Assembly (NCBI GenBank): GCA_946612055.1
Contig: CAMOEH010000025.1
Coordinates: 1 to 9,175, forward strand
DNA: 9,175 bases
Direction: 5' to 3'
DNA from: an uncultured Bacillota bacterium
GTDB taxonomy: Bacteria > Bacillota_I > Bacilli_A > RFN20 > CAG-826
The notes below the pieces were generated by a model. It was not told where the DNA came from. It searched no databases and saw only the letters and a list, made by a program, of their open reading frames with translations. The position numbers and the translations under genes were made by a program. Shown here piece after piece: positions 1 through 6,249 of the stretch (the first letter of the stretch is position 1; every line of letters begins with the position of its first letter).

Positions 1-445
1 GAATGTGGTTGTTATAAACATCATCGTATTTATATTCGCTTTCCATCCTCTGGAGAAGATTCAACACGTTGGATTTTTCGACGTATTCTTTGGGGATGAT
101 ATAAATGAATTTGTTGGTATTGAAGAAGCGGTTGAGCGGATTGACCCCATTGATAACGGGAACGATATTGATTGGGCATTCTAAAACATAACGTTTGTAA
201 TCTTCCGTCGGGGTGACATCGACTTTATGCAAGACGTAGGCGTTGATGACGACGATGCTTCCTGGAGTGACGATGTATTCTTTGTCGGAAACGGTGTATT
301 TCACGTTCCCGCTTTCTAGATAATAAATCTCGTAAGCCTTGTGGGCGTGCGTTGTTAAAATCGGCCGCGTCTTTAGGTCTTCAACGGTCGTTAATTTGTG
401 GGCAAAGCGGAGCCCATTTTCGTTTAGGACGCCGAATAGTTCCAT
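1..445 (-). CDS. AraC-family transcriptional regulator, N-terminal part (cut by window edge)
   Basis: About 148 residues can be read before the window ends, so only the N-terminal sensor half is present and the C-terminal AraC helix-turn-helix pair must lie outside. Residues 32-76 have the AraC-type cupin pattern: a THAHKAYEIYYLESG segment with H33 and H35 as typical ligand-side histidines, then short beta strands and a TPGSIVVINAYVLHKV stretch. Such proteins usually bind a sugar or sugar acid and activate nearby carbohydrate genes. The gene is divergent from the GH28 hydrolase at 617, so that enzyme is the obvious candidate target. The start is uncertain. ATG at 445 is chosen, but an in-frame ATG at 466 adds seven residues, and neither is preceded by a Shine-Dalgarno sequence. 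The family call is firm; the ligand is inferred only from the neighbour. Confidence 0.85.
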   Translation of the reverse strand, partial: MELFGVLNENGLRFAHKLTTVEDLKTRPILTTHAHKAYEIYYLESGNVKYTVSDKEYIVTPGSIVVINAYVLHKVDVTPTEDYKRYVLECPINIVPVINGVNPLNRFFNTNKFIYIIPKEYVEKSNVLNLLQRMESEYKYDDVYNNHI

Positions 446-475
446 AACGTTTGGGGGTATCGTCATTGTAAAAAA

Positions 476-525
476 GCACGAAAGTGAAATAAATATTGTT
501 TCGTGCAAAAAGCACAAACGTGAAA
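476..525. promoter_or_regulatory. Repeated GCACGAAA-type words, candidate regulator sites
   Basis: GCACGAAA at 476-483 and TTTCGTGC at 499-506 form a perfect 8-bp inverted repeat with a 15-nt AT-rich spacer. A third, direct, diverged copy begins at 512: GCACAAACGTGAAA at 512-525 against GCACGAAAGTGAAA at 476-489. All lie between the divergent AraC and GH28 genes, just upstream of the AraC start. Two direct half-sites plus one inverted site are plausible binding sites for the adjacent AraC protein. That assignment is inference from position only. Confidence 0.5.
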
Positions 526-576
526 AGAAATAACACAAATGCGTTTTTCATTAAGAAAGCAAAACCCCTTTTGGTA

Positions 577-606
577 TTGATAACAACAATAATGTTGTTA
601 TTATAA
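577..606 (+). promoter_or_regulatory. Promoter of the GH28 gene with a perfect palindrome in its spacer
   Basis: TTGATA at 577-582 serves as -35 and TTATAA at 601-606 as -10, with an 18-nt spacer (TATAAA at 602-607 is an alternative with 19). ATAACAACA at 580-588 and TGTTGTTAT at 593-601 form a perfect 9-bp inverted repeat around a 4-nt centre, filling the spacer and touching both hexamers. A dimeric repressor bound there would block RNA polymerase. No T-run follows, so it is an operator candidate rather than a terminator. The predicted transcription start near 612 leaves only about 5 nt before the ATG at 617. Confidence 0.6.
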
Positions 607-616
607 AAATGACCTC

Positions 617-1999
617 ATGAAACGAATCAACGTTACAAAATACGGTATTTTGCCAAACACGGGCGAATTACTCACCAACAAGTTTCAGGCTTTGATTGAT
701 GGGCTACCATCCGGAGAGATTGAGATCTATTTCCCTAGCGGTGCTTATGTTTTATCCACCGTCTTTTTAAGAAGCAATATCACCATCCATATTTCAAAGA
801 ACGCCTTGATTTTGGGCTCCTCTCATTTTGAGGATTACGCCAAATTAGAAGCGGTGGATTACCCCTTATACCAGGATGTATCCCATAGCTATTTCAATTG
901 TGCTTTATTCGTTGGGAAAAACCTCAACAACATTTCCATTGTCGGCAATGGAACGATCGATATGCAAAGCATATGGGATGAGCAAAATGTTAACAATATG
1001 TGCCATCGCGGGGCGAAAGTAATCGCTTTGAAAGAATGCACTAACATTAAGATCAAAGATCTTCAGATTCTTAATGCCACCGATTTAGCTGTCTATCTTG
1101 CTTCTTGCCAGCGTGGCGAGATTTCGGGATTGAAACTCAAAGTCCATATCGACGGCATTTCTCCTGATAATTGCAAAGACATCAAGATCCATGATTGCCA
1201 TGTCGTCTCAGGGGATGATGGGATTTGCTTCAAATCTTCTTATAACTTGAATCGTCTGGGCGTTTGCGAACGCATCGAGGTGGAGGATTGCGTCGTCATG
1301 TCGCGTTGCAACGCAATAAAATTCGGCACCGAAAGCAACGGGGGATTTAAAGACATCTCCATCAAAAACATCAAAATCAAAAATACGAGAATCACTGGAC
1401 TTTCCATTGAATCGGTCGACGGGGCTATCGTCGATAATATCCACGTCGATAACATCGAGATGGAAAACGTAAACGCGCCTCTATTTATCCATCTTGGATG
1501 TAGATTAAGAGGACCAGAAGGAACGAAGATTGGGCAAATCTCCAACATTCATATTTCCAATTTGGCCGCGAAAGGGCCATACCGTCCTTATAAAGCGCTT
1601 CCTTGGAATTATCTTTCCTTCAAAGCCAATGACGTGATCCAATATCCTTGGAACAACAAGCTTCCTCTTCCTTCAAACGAATTGAAACAAAAGAAAAAAC
1701 TGCCTTGGCAATATACCTGCAATATCTGCGGATATAAGCAGCATCGAATCAATGGAATCTATTTGACGAACATTCGCCTGGAATTAGAAGGCGGCGTCAA
1801 AGAATTTAACCCGAACGTAATCGAAGAGGCGGGCGGATATCCTGAAGTCTATATTTATGGCGAGATCTTGCCTGCGAAAGGCATCTATTTCCGTCATATC
1901 AATGGCCTCCATATGACCAACGTCAAAGTCTCGACCCTCAAAAAAGACAAACGAGACGATTTCTTCTTTGACGACGTCATGAACAAACGTTTCGAATAA
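617..1999 (+). CDS. Glycoside hydrolase family 28-like protein (polygalacturonase superfamily)
   Basis: This 460-residue protein has the right-handed parallel beta-helix look of the pectin-lyase-like fold, with regular NI.I.N and I.I.D rungs throughout. The N-terminus (INVTKYGILPNTGELLTNKFQALID) is the usual start of GH28 enzymes. GNGTID lies at 110-115. Three candidate catalytic aspartates are present: D179 in HIDG (canonical NTDG) and D200/D201 in SGDDGICFKS (canonical GDDC). The canonical GHG segment is replaced by CNAIKFGTES at 231-240, and the RIK element may be R258-I-T. The C-terminal YPE and LPAKGIYFRHINGLHMTNVKV stretch (about 408-437) is typical of a bacterial subfamily. There is no signal peptide, so it probably acts in the cytoplasm on imported oligosaccharides containing galacturonate or related sugars. 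A CNICG pair at 368-372 is unusual. No ribosome site precedes the ATG. The fold and family are clear; the substrate is not. Confidence 0.87.
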   Translation: MKRINVTKYGILPNTGELLTNKFQALIDGLPSGEIEIYFPSGAYVLSTVFLRSNITIHISKNALILGSSHFEDYAKLEAVDYPLYQDVSHSYFNCALFVGKNLNNISIVGNGTIDMQSIWDEQNVNNMCHRGAKVIALKECTNIKIKDLQILNATDLAVYLASCQRGEISGLKLKVHIDGISPDNCKDIKIHDCHVVSGDDGICFKSSYNLNRLGVCERIEVEDCVVMSRCNAIKFGTESNGGFKDISIKNIKIKNTRITGLSIESVDGAIVDNIHVDNIEMENVNAPLFIHLGCRLRGPEGTKIGQISNIHISNLAAKGPYRPYKALPWNYLSFKANDVIQYPWNNKLPLPSNELKQKKKLPWQYTCNICGYKQHRINGIYLTNIRLELEGGVKEFNPNVIEEAGGYPEVYIYGEILPAKGIYFRHINGLHMTNVKVSTLKKDKRDDFFFDDVMNKRFE

Positions 2000-2168
2000 A
2001 AGCCATAAGGATAACCTTAAATAAAGGGTTTGGTGGCTCCTGGTTGGAAAGATAGGCCAATATTTATAGCCATTTTCGCCACATTTTCGAAAAATAGGTC
2101 AGCGGTGGCTGGTTTTTTGAATTGGCCATATTAGCGGAAAGCCTATCCATATAACAAAATTGCCGATG
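2000..2168. other. Intergenic stretch with two related hairpins and an outer inverted repeat
   Basis: AGCCA at 2001-2005 can pair with TGGCT at 2034-2038, enclosing a small AAGG/CCTT hairpin at 2007-2018. A second AGCCA (2068-2072) can pair with TGGCT at 2106-2110. Both downstream arms share GGTGGCT followed closely by GGTT, as if duplicated. GGCCAAT at 2055-2061 and ATTGGCC at 2121-2127 form a further inverted repeat around the second hairpin. No gene is visible here. Confidence 0.45.
2077..2118 (+). terminator. Possible intrinsic terminator after the GH28 gene
   Basis: GCCAC at 2078-2082 pairs with GTGGC at 2105-2109, and the loop holds a short ATTTT/AAAAT helix. Six T follow at 2113-2118. 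The outer stem is short and three bases separate it from the T-run, so this is a weak to moderate call. It would end the hydrolase transcript before the island promoter at 2169. Confidence 0.4.
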
Positions 2169-2196
2169 TTGACACATAAAGATTTTGGATTATAAT
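2169..2196 (+). promoter_or_regulatory. Consensus promoter of the XRE-ImmA pair with flanking operator half-sites
   Basis: TTGACA at 2169-2174 and TATAAT at 2191-2196 both match consensus exactly, with a 16-nt spacer. TTGCCG at 2160-2165 and CGGCAA at 2199-2204 are exact inverted copies flanking the promoter, 39 bp apart start to start, with the second on the likely transcription start. They could be a split autoregulatory operator for the XRE protein. The promoter is clear; the operator reading is inference. Confidence 0.85.
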
Positions 2197-2228
2197 AACG
2201 GCAAGTCCATAGAGCGAAAGGAGATATT

Positions 2229-2537
2229 ATGGAACTGAACGAAAGGATTAGGATGCTGATGGTTGAGAAACACCTCACCCAGAAAGAACTCGCCTCTTTG
2301 TCCAACATTACGGAAGCGTCGATGTCGAAATACCTTAGTGGAGAAAGAACTCCCAGGATTGATGTGGTAGTTAACATAGCCAATGCTTTGGGTGTGTCCA
2401 CTGACGAATTGATAGGTCGCGATATTGAGAATGGCAAAATGGACTTCGTCAGACTTAAGACCGTTCTCGCCAGAGGCATGGACAGTATGTCCGAAGAAGA
2501 CAAAAAAGAATTAATAAAATTTTTATTGGAGAATTAA
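2229..2537 (+). CDS. XRE-family helix-turn-helix repressor
   Basis: This 102-residue DNA-binding protein has a classic HTH_3 domain at about residues 5-61: ERIRMLMVEKHLTQKELASLSNITEASMSKYLSGER, then a PRIDVVVNIANALGVSTDELIG tail of the domain. The C-terminal 35 residues are charged and helical, and probably mediate dimerisation or recognition by its partner. AAAGGAG at 2217-2223 lies 5 nt before the ATG and supports this start. The ImmA-like protease gene follows after 13 bp, the arrangement of ImmR/ImmA modules in integrative elements such as ICEBs1. The likely role is a repressor of its own promoter and perhaps of the downstream cassette, inactivated by cleavage by the neighbour. Repressor class is confident; targets are inferred. 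Confidence 0.92.
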   Translation: MELNERIRMLMVEKHLTQKELASLSNITEASMSKYLSGERTPRIDVVVNIANALGVSTDELIGRDIENGKMDFVRLKTVLARGMDSMSEEDKKELIKFLLEN

Positions 2538-2550
2538 ACGCGGAGGAAAT

Positions 2551-3150
2551 ATGAAACTGAGCAGCCAAAGATATGAGCAAATCAAAATAGAAATTGCCAA
2601 CCTTCTTACAGATTATGATGTCAAAAAGGCTCCGCTTGATGTTTTTGGCTTAGCTGAAAAAATGAAGATCAAAATTGTCTTTGCGTCTGTAATTCTTAAA
2701 AAGCATCTCAAAAAAGTAGACCAATACATACTTTTTAGATACCCGCAATCATATTTGTACTATGATCCCGATTCGCAACAATTAATTGTTTACATCGACG
2801 ATTTGGGAACTAAATTGCAAAGGCAAAGATTCTCGCTCGCTCACGAACTCATGCACATTGTATTAGGGCACACTGAGCAAAATAAGAAAAATGAAGCCGA
2901 AGCTAATTTTGGTGCAACTTATCTATTAGCGCCTACGTCGCTTGCACTGACGGGGATAGCGAAAGGTGAGCTGTTTAACCCGGCGATGGTCGAAGAGATA
3001 TTTGATGTCTCTGCCCCCGAAGCAGAAATCATAGCGAGATACAATTCAAACAGAGTATCACTGTCAGATTTGAATGAAAAAGACTATGAAAAAACAATCA
3101 ATGGATTATTAAAGGAATCGCTTAGCAAGAGAATAAGCGGATGCCGTTAA
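2551..3150 (+). CDS. ImmA/IrrE-family zinc metallopeptidase
   Basis: This 199-residue protein carries the M78-type signature FSLAHELMHIVLGH. H98, E99 and H102 form HExxH. The downstream NEAEANFGATYLLAP segment (114-128) supplies the usual acidic third ligand, probably E117. It is a short ImmA-type enzyme with no extra regulatory domain, and its C-terminal 55 residues are charged and helical. GGAGG at 2542-2546 gives a good ribosome site. It directly follows an XRE repressor, so the inference from ICEBs1 ImmA is that it cleaves that repressor when the host is stressed or signalled. It ends 127 bp before the toxin-like cassette, with a long inverted repeat between. Confidence 0.9.
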   Translation: MKLSSQRYEQIKIEIANLLTDYDVKKAPLDVFGLAEKMKIKIVFASVILKKHLKKVDQYILFRYPQSYLYYDPDSQQLIVYIDDLGTKLQRQRFSLAHELMHIVLGHTEQNKKNEAEANFGATYLLAPTSLALTGIAKGELFNPAMVEEIFDVSAPEAEIIARYNSNRVSLSDLNEKDYEKTINGLLKESLSKRISGCR

Positions 3151-3156
3151 TAAAAA

Positions 3157-3185
3157 GGCCAACATCACTTGCACTGATGAAGGCC
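3157..3185. repeat. Imperfect palindrome after immA, possible minus-strand terminator
   Basis: GGCC (3157-3160) and GGCC (3182-3185) enclose CATCA (3163-3167) and TGATG (3175-3179), giving a symmetric hairpin with AA/AA mismatches. Five A lie just upstream on the plus strand, so it reads as hairpin plus T-run on the minus strand. No minus-strand gene is seen nearby, so it may instead be a binding site. Confidence 0.4.
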
Positions 3186-3187
3186 GA

Positions 3188-3231
3188 GATATGCTATAAA
3201 GCACACCTGATTATGTACATTATAGCATATC
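3188..3231. repeat. Perfect 12-bp inverted repeat upstream of the DUF4417 cassette
   Basis: GATATGCTATAA at 3188-3199 and TTATAGCATATC at 3220-3231 are exact inverted copies separated by 20 nt. No T-run follows. A weak promoter can be drawn across it: TTGCAC at 3169-3174 and TATGCT at 3190-3195 with a 15-nt spacer. It sits 46 bp before the cassette start, so it is best read as an operator, perhaps for the adjacent XRE protein, although it shares no obvious word with that gene's promoter. Confidence 0.6.
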
Positions 3232-3277
3232 CGTCAACATTTGTACCGCCACAATGGCGAGGAAGGAGAAAACTGTA

Positions 3278-3958
3278 ATGTACAAAAACGAAGACGGAAT
3301 GGTCGAAGATTCGTTCCAAGCTTTCTTGGTGGATGGAGCGGATTTCACAAAAGAGGAAGAATATCCAATTTTAAAAGAATGGATGGTACCTCAAAAACCA
3401 CCAGTAAAAGTTATGCCTTTCTTTAAGGCAATAACGTATCAAGGGGATTTAAGCGAATATTATATTTACTTTTATTCTCCTGATGGCACCTTCGAAAGGG
3501 TAAGAAAGAACCCTAAAAAGTATCTTCATTTCTTTAAGCGATGCAAAGGGATTATCGGGTTTGATTTCTCAGTTCACACCGACATGCCGCTTGTAAAGCA
3601 AAAAGCTCAATTGAATGATAATTTATCTCTCTCATTCTTTTATGCTCACAACGGTATTCCTTTGTTCCCTAATTGTAGAGGGGGGTCGGATTGCGTCAAC
3701 GCAGAGTATCTTCGTGCGCTTCCCAAACACACATATATCGCGTTGGGTGTTCATGGTTTTGTTCAATTAAAAGAACAAAAGCACGAATGGAGATTGTGGA
3801 TTGATACCATCATTAAACATCTTGAGCCTAAGGGCTTTATAGTGATTGGACACCTACCACAAGACATAATTGACGACTACAAAGATGTGGCAGAGTTTCA
3901 TCTCTATGATTCTTATATGGAAGAAAGAGCGAAGGAGGTGAGACGTCATGCCAACTAA
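3278..3958 (+). CDS. DUF4417-family protein
   Basis: I recognise DUF4417 features in this 226-residue protein. A central GIIGFDFSVHTDMPLVKQKAQ segment is followed by FFYAHNGIPLFPNCRGGSDCVN, then LPKHTYIALGVHGFVQLKEQKHEW and a final LEPKGFIVIGHLPQDI segment. The family has no established biochemical role known to me. It is common in mobile elements and phage-related regions of Firmicutes. ATG at 3278 is chosen because GGAAGGAG at 3261-3268 sits 9 nt before it. An in-frame ATG at 3254 would add eight residues but has no ribosome site. The 3' end overlaps the next start by 11 bp, so translation is probably coupled. A role supporting or controlling the downstream toxin-like gene is inferred from this coupling only. 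Confidence 0.78.
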   Translation: MYKNEDGMVEDSFQAFLVDGADFTKEEEYPILKEWMVPQKPPVKVMPFFKAITYQGDLSEYYIYFYSPDGTFERVRKNPKKYLHFFKRCKGIIGFDFSVHTDMPLVKQKAQLNDNLSLSFFYAHNGIPLFPNCRGGSDCVNAEYLRALPKHTYIALGVHGFVQLKEQKHEWRLWIDTIIKHLEPKGFIVIGHLPQDIIDDYKDVAEFHLYDSYMEERAKEVRRHAN

Positions 3959-4331
3959 GGGAGCAAGCATGCGTTATGGCAACACCAATGGCGCACGCCA
4001 TAGTGGGGAAGCGACCAAAAACATTAATTACCCATGGGCAAAAGATTTTAGTCGCGGCGGGTTGGATCAACATTTCACAGACCACGGAAAAGAATTTGGT
4101 GCTAAAACAAAACAAGAATATGCCGCCAAAGCGGTTCACTTTGCCAATGAAGTCGATAGAAAAAACTACAAAAGCGTTGTCGATTATAAAGGGACGACAT
4201 ATAAGTTTGACCCAAAAAATGGCAGAATGGTTGAAGTAACCAAGGATGGATATGTGATTTCATATCGCCATACAGGAGACAGATTCTGGTACTACTCGAG
4301 AAAAGGAGTAAAAACATGGATAAAAATTTGA
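3948..4331 (+). CDS. Small BECR-like putative nuclease toxin
   Basis: This 127-residue basic protein resembles C-terminal toxin domains of the Barnase-EndoU-ColicinE5/D-RelE group, such as the CdiA_C_2-like families. Residues 38-52 read GGLDQHFTDHGKEFG, with H42 and H46-G47, followed by a helical KTKQEYAAKAVHFANEV. The C-terminal half has the usual strand pattern YKFDPKNGRMVEVTKDGYVISYRHTGD (85-111). RNA or tRNA cleavage is the expected activity by family analogy; nothing here proves it. It has no secretion leader, repeat region or delivery domain, so it is a solo domain rather than an exported polymorphic toxin. AAGGAGGTGA at 3932-3941 is a very strong ribosome site within the upstream gene. 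The downstream CPCC gene overlaps by 16 bp, a layout common for toxin and immunity pairs. It could also be an enzyme with a non-toxic role in a mobile element. Confidence 0.6.
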   Translation: MPTKGASMRYGNTNGARHSGEATKNINYPWAKDFSRGGLDQHFTDHGKEFGAKTKQEYAAKAVHFANEVDRKNYKSVVDYKGTTYKFDPKNGRMVEVTKDGYVISYRHTGDRFWYYSRKGVKTWIKI

Positions 4332-4822
4332 AACAGATAAAACCTATGCTTTGTCCCGTTTGCGGCAAATTCTATTTTTCGGAATTGTCGGATGTGGATA
4401 TTGAGCAACTCGGTGAAACCCCAAACACCACGCAATGTCGTAAGTGCGGTTGGTTCTATGATCTAGAACAGGTTGCTGATCCAAATCTTAAAAACGAATC
4501 AAATGAGATGTCGTTAAACGAATATAAAGATTGGTACAAAAATAAAATTGCAGGCAATCCCGAATGGGAATATTACCTAGATTTTATTGGCGATCCAGAA
4601 CCCCATAAGTGCCCGCTTTGCGGCGAATATGAGTTTGCGGATTCTTTAAGTTACGATATTTGTCCTATATGTGGTTGGGAAGATGACGGGTTTGAGACCG
4701 ATCCAGATTACAAAACCCACCCATTGCACATGTCATTTAACGAAAGAAAGAAATGGTTTGAAGAGCAAAGAAAGTTGAATCCAAAATTTAAAGCGTACCC
4801 CGGCAAAAGAAGACATCGGTAG
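4316..4822 (+). CDS. Cys-rich CPCC-type double zinc-ribbon protein, possible immunity protein
   Basis: This 168-residue protein contains two similar units. The first has CPVCG (C13, C16), CRKCGW (C41, C44) and then EMSLNEYKDWYKNK (64-77). The second has CPLCG (C99, C102), CPICGWEDD (C116, C119) and then HMSFNERKKWFEEQ (138-151). The second unit matches the Cys_rich_CPCC family (CPxCG...YDICPxCGWEDD...mSl.eAr). The first is a diverged copy, so the gene looks internally duplicated. Each set of four cysteines could bind one zinc ion. AGGAG at 4304-4308 lies 7 nt before the start, and the gene overlaps the toxin-like gene. My recollection is that CPCC proteins often sit beside toxin genes, which makes an immunity role plausible but unproven. 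The tail is strongly basic (KRRHR). Confidence 0.75.
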   Translation: MDKNLKQIKPMLCPVCGKFYFSELSDVDIEQLGETPNTTQCRKCGWFYDLEQVADPNLKNESNEMSLNEYKDWYKNKIAGNPEWEYYLDFIGDPEPHKCPLCGEYEFADSLSYDICPICGWEDDGFETDPDYKTHPLHMSFNERKKWFEEQRKLNPKFKAYPGKRRHR

Positions 4823-4921
4823 TGTCAGGCTATAAATAAAATAATCAATAACTTCTGTTTGGCTTCGTCGAGGAATCGCTCAAGCTAAGACCAACAGCAA
4901 ATGTTGATACTGATCTAGCCT
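4823..4921. other. Short intergenic remnant between convergent genes
   Basis: AGGCTA at 4827-4832 and TAGCCT at 4916-4921 bracket the stretch as a 6-bp inverted repeat. Inside, 4852-4923 is open in one plus frame and reads LLFGFVEESLKLRPTANVDTDLA before a stop, but with no start codon or ribosome site. It may be the worn end of a lost gene at the island border, or chance. Confidence 0.3.
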
Positions 4922-4952
4922 AAAAACGAAAATCCGCCGGTTCTTCCGACGG
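4922..4952 (-). terminator. Intrinsic terminator of the Gfo/Idh/MocA gene
   Basis: Read on the minus strand, CCGTCGG (4952-4946) pairs with CCGGCGG (4940-4934) through seven pairs, one of them G-U, around an AAGAA loop. ATTTTCGTTTTT follows. It lies 21 bp beyond the stop codon of the minus-strand oxidoreductase, and also shields that gene from the convergent cassette. Confidence 0.78.
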
Positions 4953-4973
4953 CCTTTCATATGTTAGAAGCAA

Positions 4974-6236
4974 TTAGATCTTGTGAGGATCGACGGCTTT
5001 GCCTTCGTGTAGACGGCTTTCTTCGGCAGCGAAGGCCATCAAGTGGCTTTCGATGGAAGCGTCTAGAGAAGTGGCGAGCGTTTCGTTTCCTTCCAAGGCT
5101 TGATAGAAAGCATCGATGAGGGCAATGTCGCCTCCGCCATGGCCAAGTTCGCGTTTGATCAATTGTGAGAAGGGGAAGGCGACATCCTCTTCGCCAAAAC
5201 GCTTCAAGGTAACGACGCGGGTTTCTTCGTCTAGGACGATTTCCCCGAGGGTTCCGTGGAAACGATAGATTCTTCCCGGATGGCTAGTAAAGCCCATCAT
5301 GCAGAGGTTTGCCGTGACGCCGTTTTCGAAAAGGATATTGGCTTCTTGATGATCGACGACATCGTTATCGCAGGCAAAGACGCAACGGCCATATTCGTTA
5401 TGGCTATAAGCGTTGATGATTTTTTCTTCGGTCAAAGGATAATCGATGCAGGTGACGTTTTGGGGCCACATATCATCGGGTTTGCCAGCTAACTTCCAAC
5501 GTTCGACATAGATGCGCTTGGCGCTATAGGGGCAAGTTTCATAATGCGGGCAATCGGTGCAACGCTTGGTCGCATCTTTTGGCATATGCTCTTTGTTGAA
5601 ATAGGCTAGAGATCCGATCGAAGAAACGGTCTTGGCTTTGCTCTTGGCATAGAATTGGAGCAAATCCATATCGTGGCAGCATTTGGCCAAAATCATCGGA
5701 GAGGTCTCTTCTTTTCTGCGCCAATTGCCACGGACAAAGCTATGGGCGATATGCCAATAAGCCACTTGTTCGATGGCGTGGATATCAATTAATTCACCAA
5801 TTTGGCCGCCATCGATCAATTCGCTAACCTTTGTATAGGCTGGGGCATAACGAAGAACGTGGCAGACAACGACTTTCCTGCCCGTTCTCTTTTTGGCTTC
5901 TAATAAGCTCAGGCATTCTTCTTTGCTTGGGCTAATCGGCTTTTCTAGAAGGACATCATAGCCGAGATCAAGGGCTTTGATGGCTTGACGGACGTGATCT
6001 TGGTCTTGGGTGGAGATGACGATGATATCTCCACGCTTTTCTTTGAGGAATTCGTTTTCATCGAGGAAACAATTTTCCTTTTTAACCCCATATAGATCGA
6101 CAGCTTTGTCTAGACGAGCTTGGCGAACATCGCAGGCGGCATGGATGACGAAACCGCCATGTTCTGACATGAATTGTGCATAGGTTTCTAGGCCACGAGC
6201 CCCGCAGCCAAGGATAGCGACTTTATATTGTTTCAT
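4974..6236 (-). CDS. Gfo/Idh/MocA-family oxidoreductase
   Basis: This 420-residue cytoplasmic NAD(P)-dependent dehydrogenase probably acts on a sugar, sugar acid or inositol-like substrate. The N-terminal Rossmann domain starts with YKVAILGCGARG (G10, G12, G15). The family's EKP motif is at 98-100 with catalytic-type K99, and the active-site segment CCHDMD is at 186-191 (H188, D191). A Cys-rich insertion (C226, C229, C235 in CTDCPHYETCPYSAKRIY) and the C-terminal RELGHGGGDIALIDAF are common in one large subgroup of the family. ATG at 6236 is chosen: AGGA at 6247-6244 is 7 nt upstream and the protein then begins MKQYKVAILGCG. A longer reading from TTG at 6257 would start inside the repeat array. 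Its nearness to the GH28 gene suggests use of a product of plant polysaccharide breakdown, but the substrate is unknown. Confidence 0.9.
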   Translation of the reverse strand: MKQYKVAILGCGARGLETYAQFMSEHGGFVIHAACDVRQARLDKAVDLYGVKKENCFLDENEFLKEKRGDIIVISTQDQDHVRQAIKALDLGYDVLLEKPISPSKEECLSLLEAKKRTGRKVVVCHVLRYAPAYTKVSELIDGGQIGELIDIHAIEQVAYWHIAHSFVRGNWRRKEETSPMILAKCCHDMDLLQFYAKSKAKTVSSIGSLAYFNKEHMPKDATKRCTDCPHYETCPYSAKRIYVERWKLAGKPDDMWPQNVTCIDYPLTEEKIINAYSHNEYGRCVFACDNDVVDHQEANILFENGVTANLCMMGFTSHPGRIYRFHGTLGEIVLDEETRVVTLKRFGEEDVAFPFSQLIKRELGHGGGDIALIDAFYQALEGNETLATSLDASIESHLMAFAAEESRLHEGKAVDPHKI

Positions 6237-6249
6237 TTTCATTTCCTTT

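Noticed and set aside
339..533. Plus-strand 64-codon ORF
   Set aside because: It lies antisense to the AraC gene, whose minus-strand frame has a clear cupin domain.
1208..1548. Minus-strand ORFs within the GH28 gene
   Set aside because: They are shadows of a clearly coding plus-strand frame.
2099..2503. Minus-strand 134-codon ORF over the XRE gene
   Set aside because: It covers the consensus promoter and HTH coding region on the other strand and has no family look.
3976..4239. Alternative 87-codon plus-strand ORF within the toxin-like gene
   Set aside because: It has no ribosome site, and the 3948 frame has a near-perfect one and a recognisable domain.
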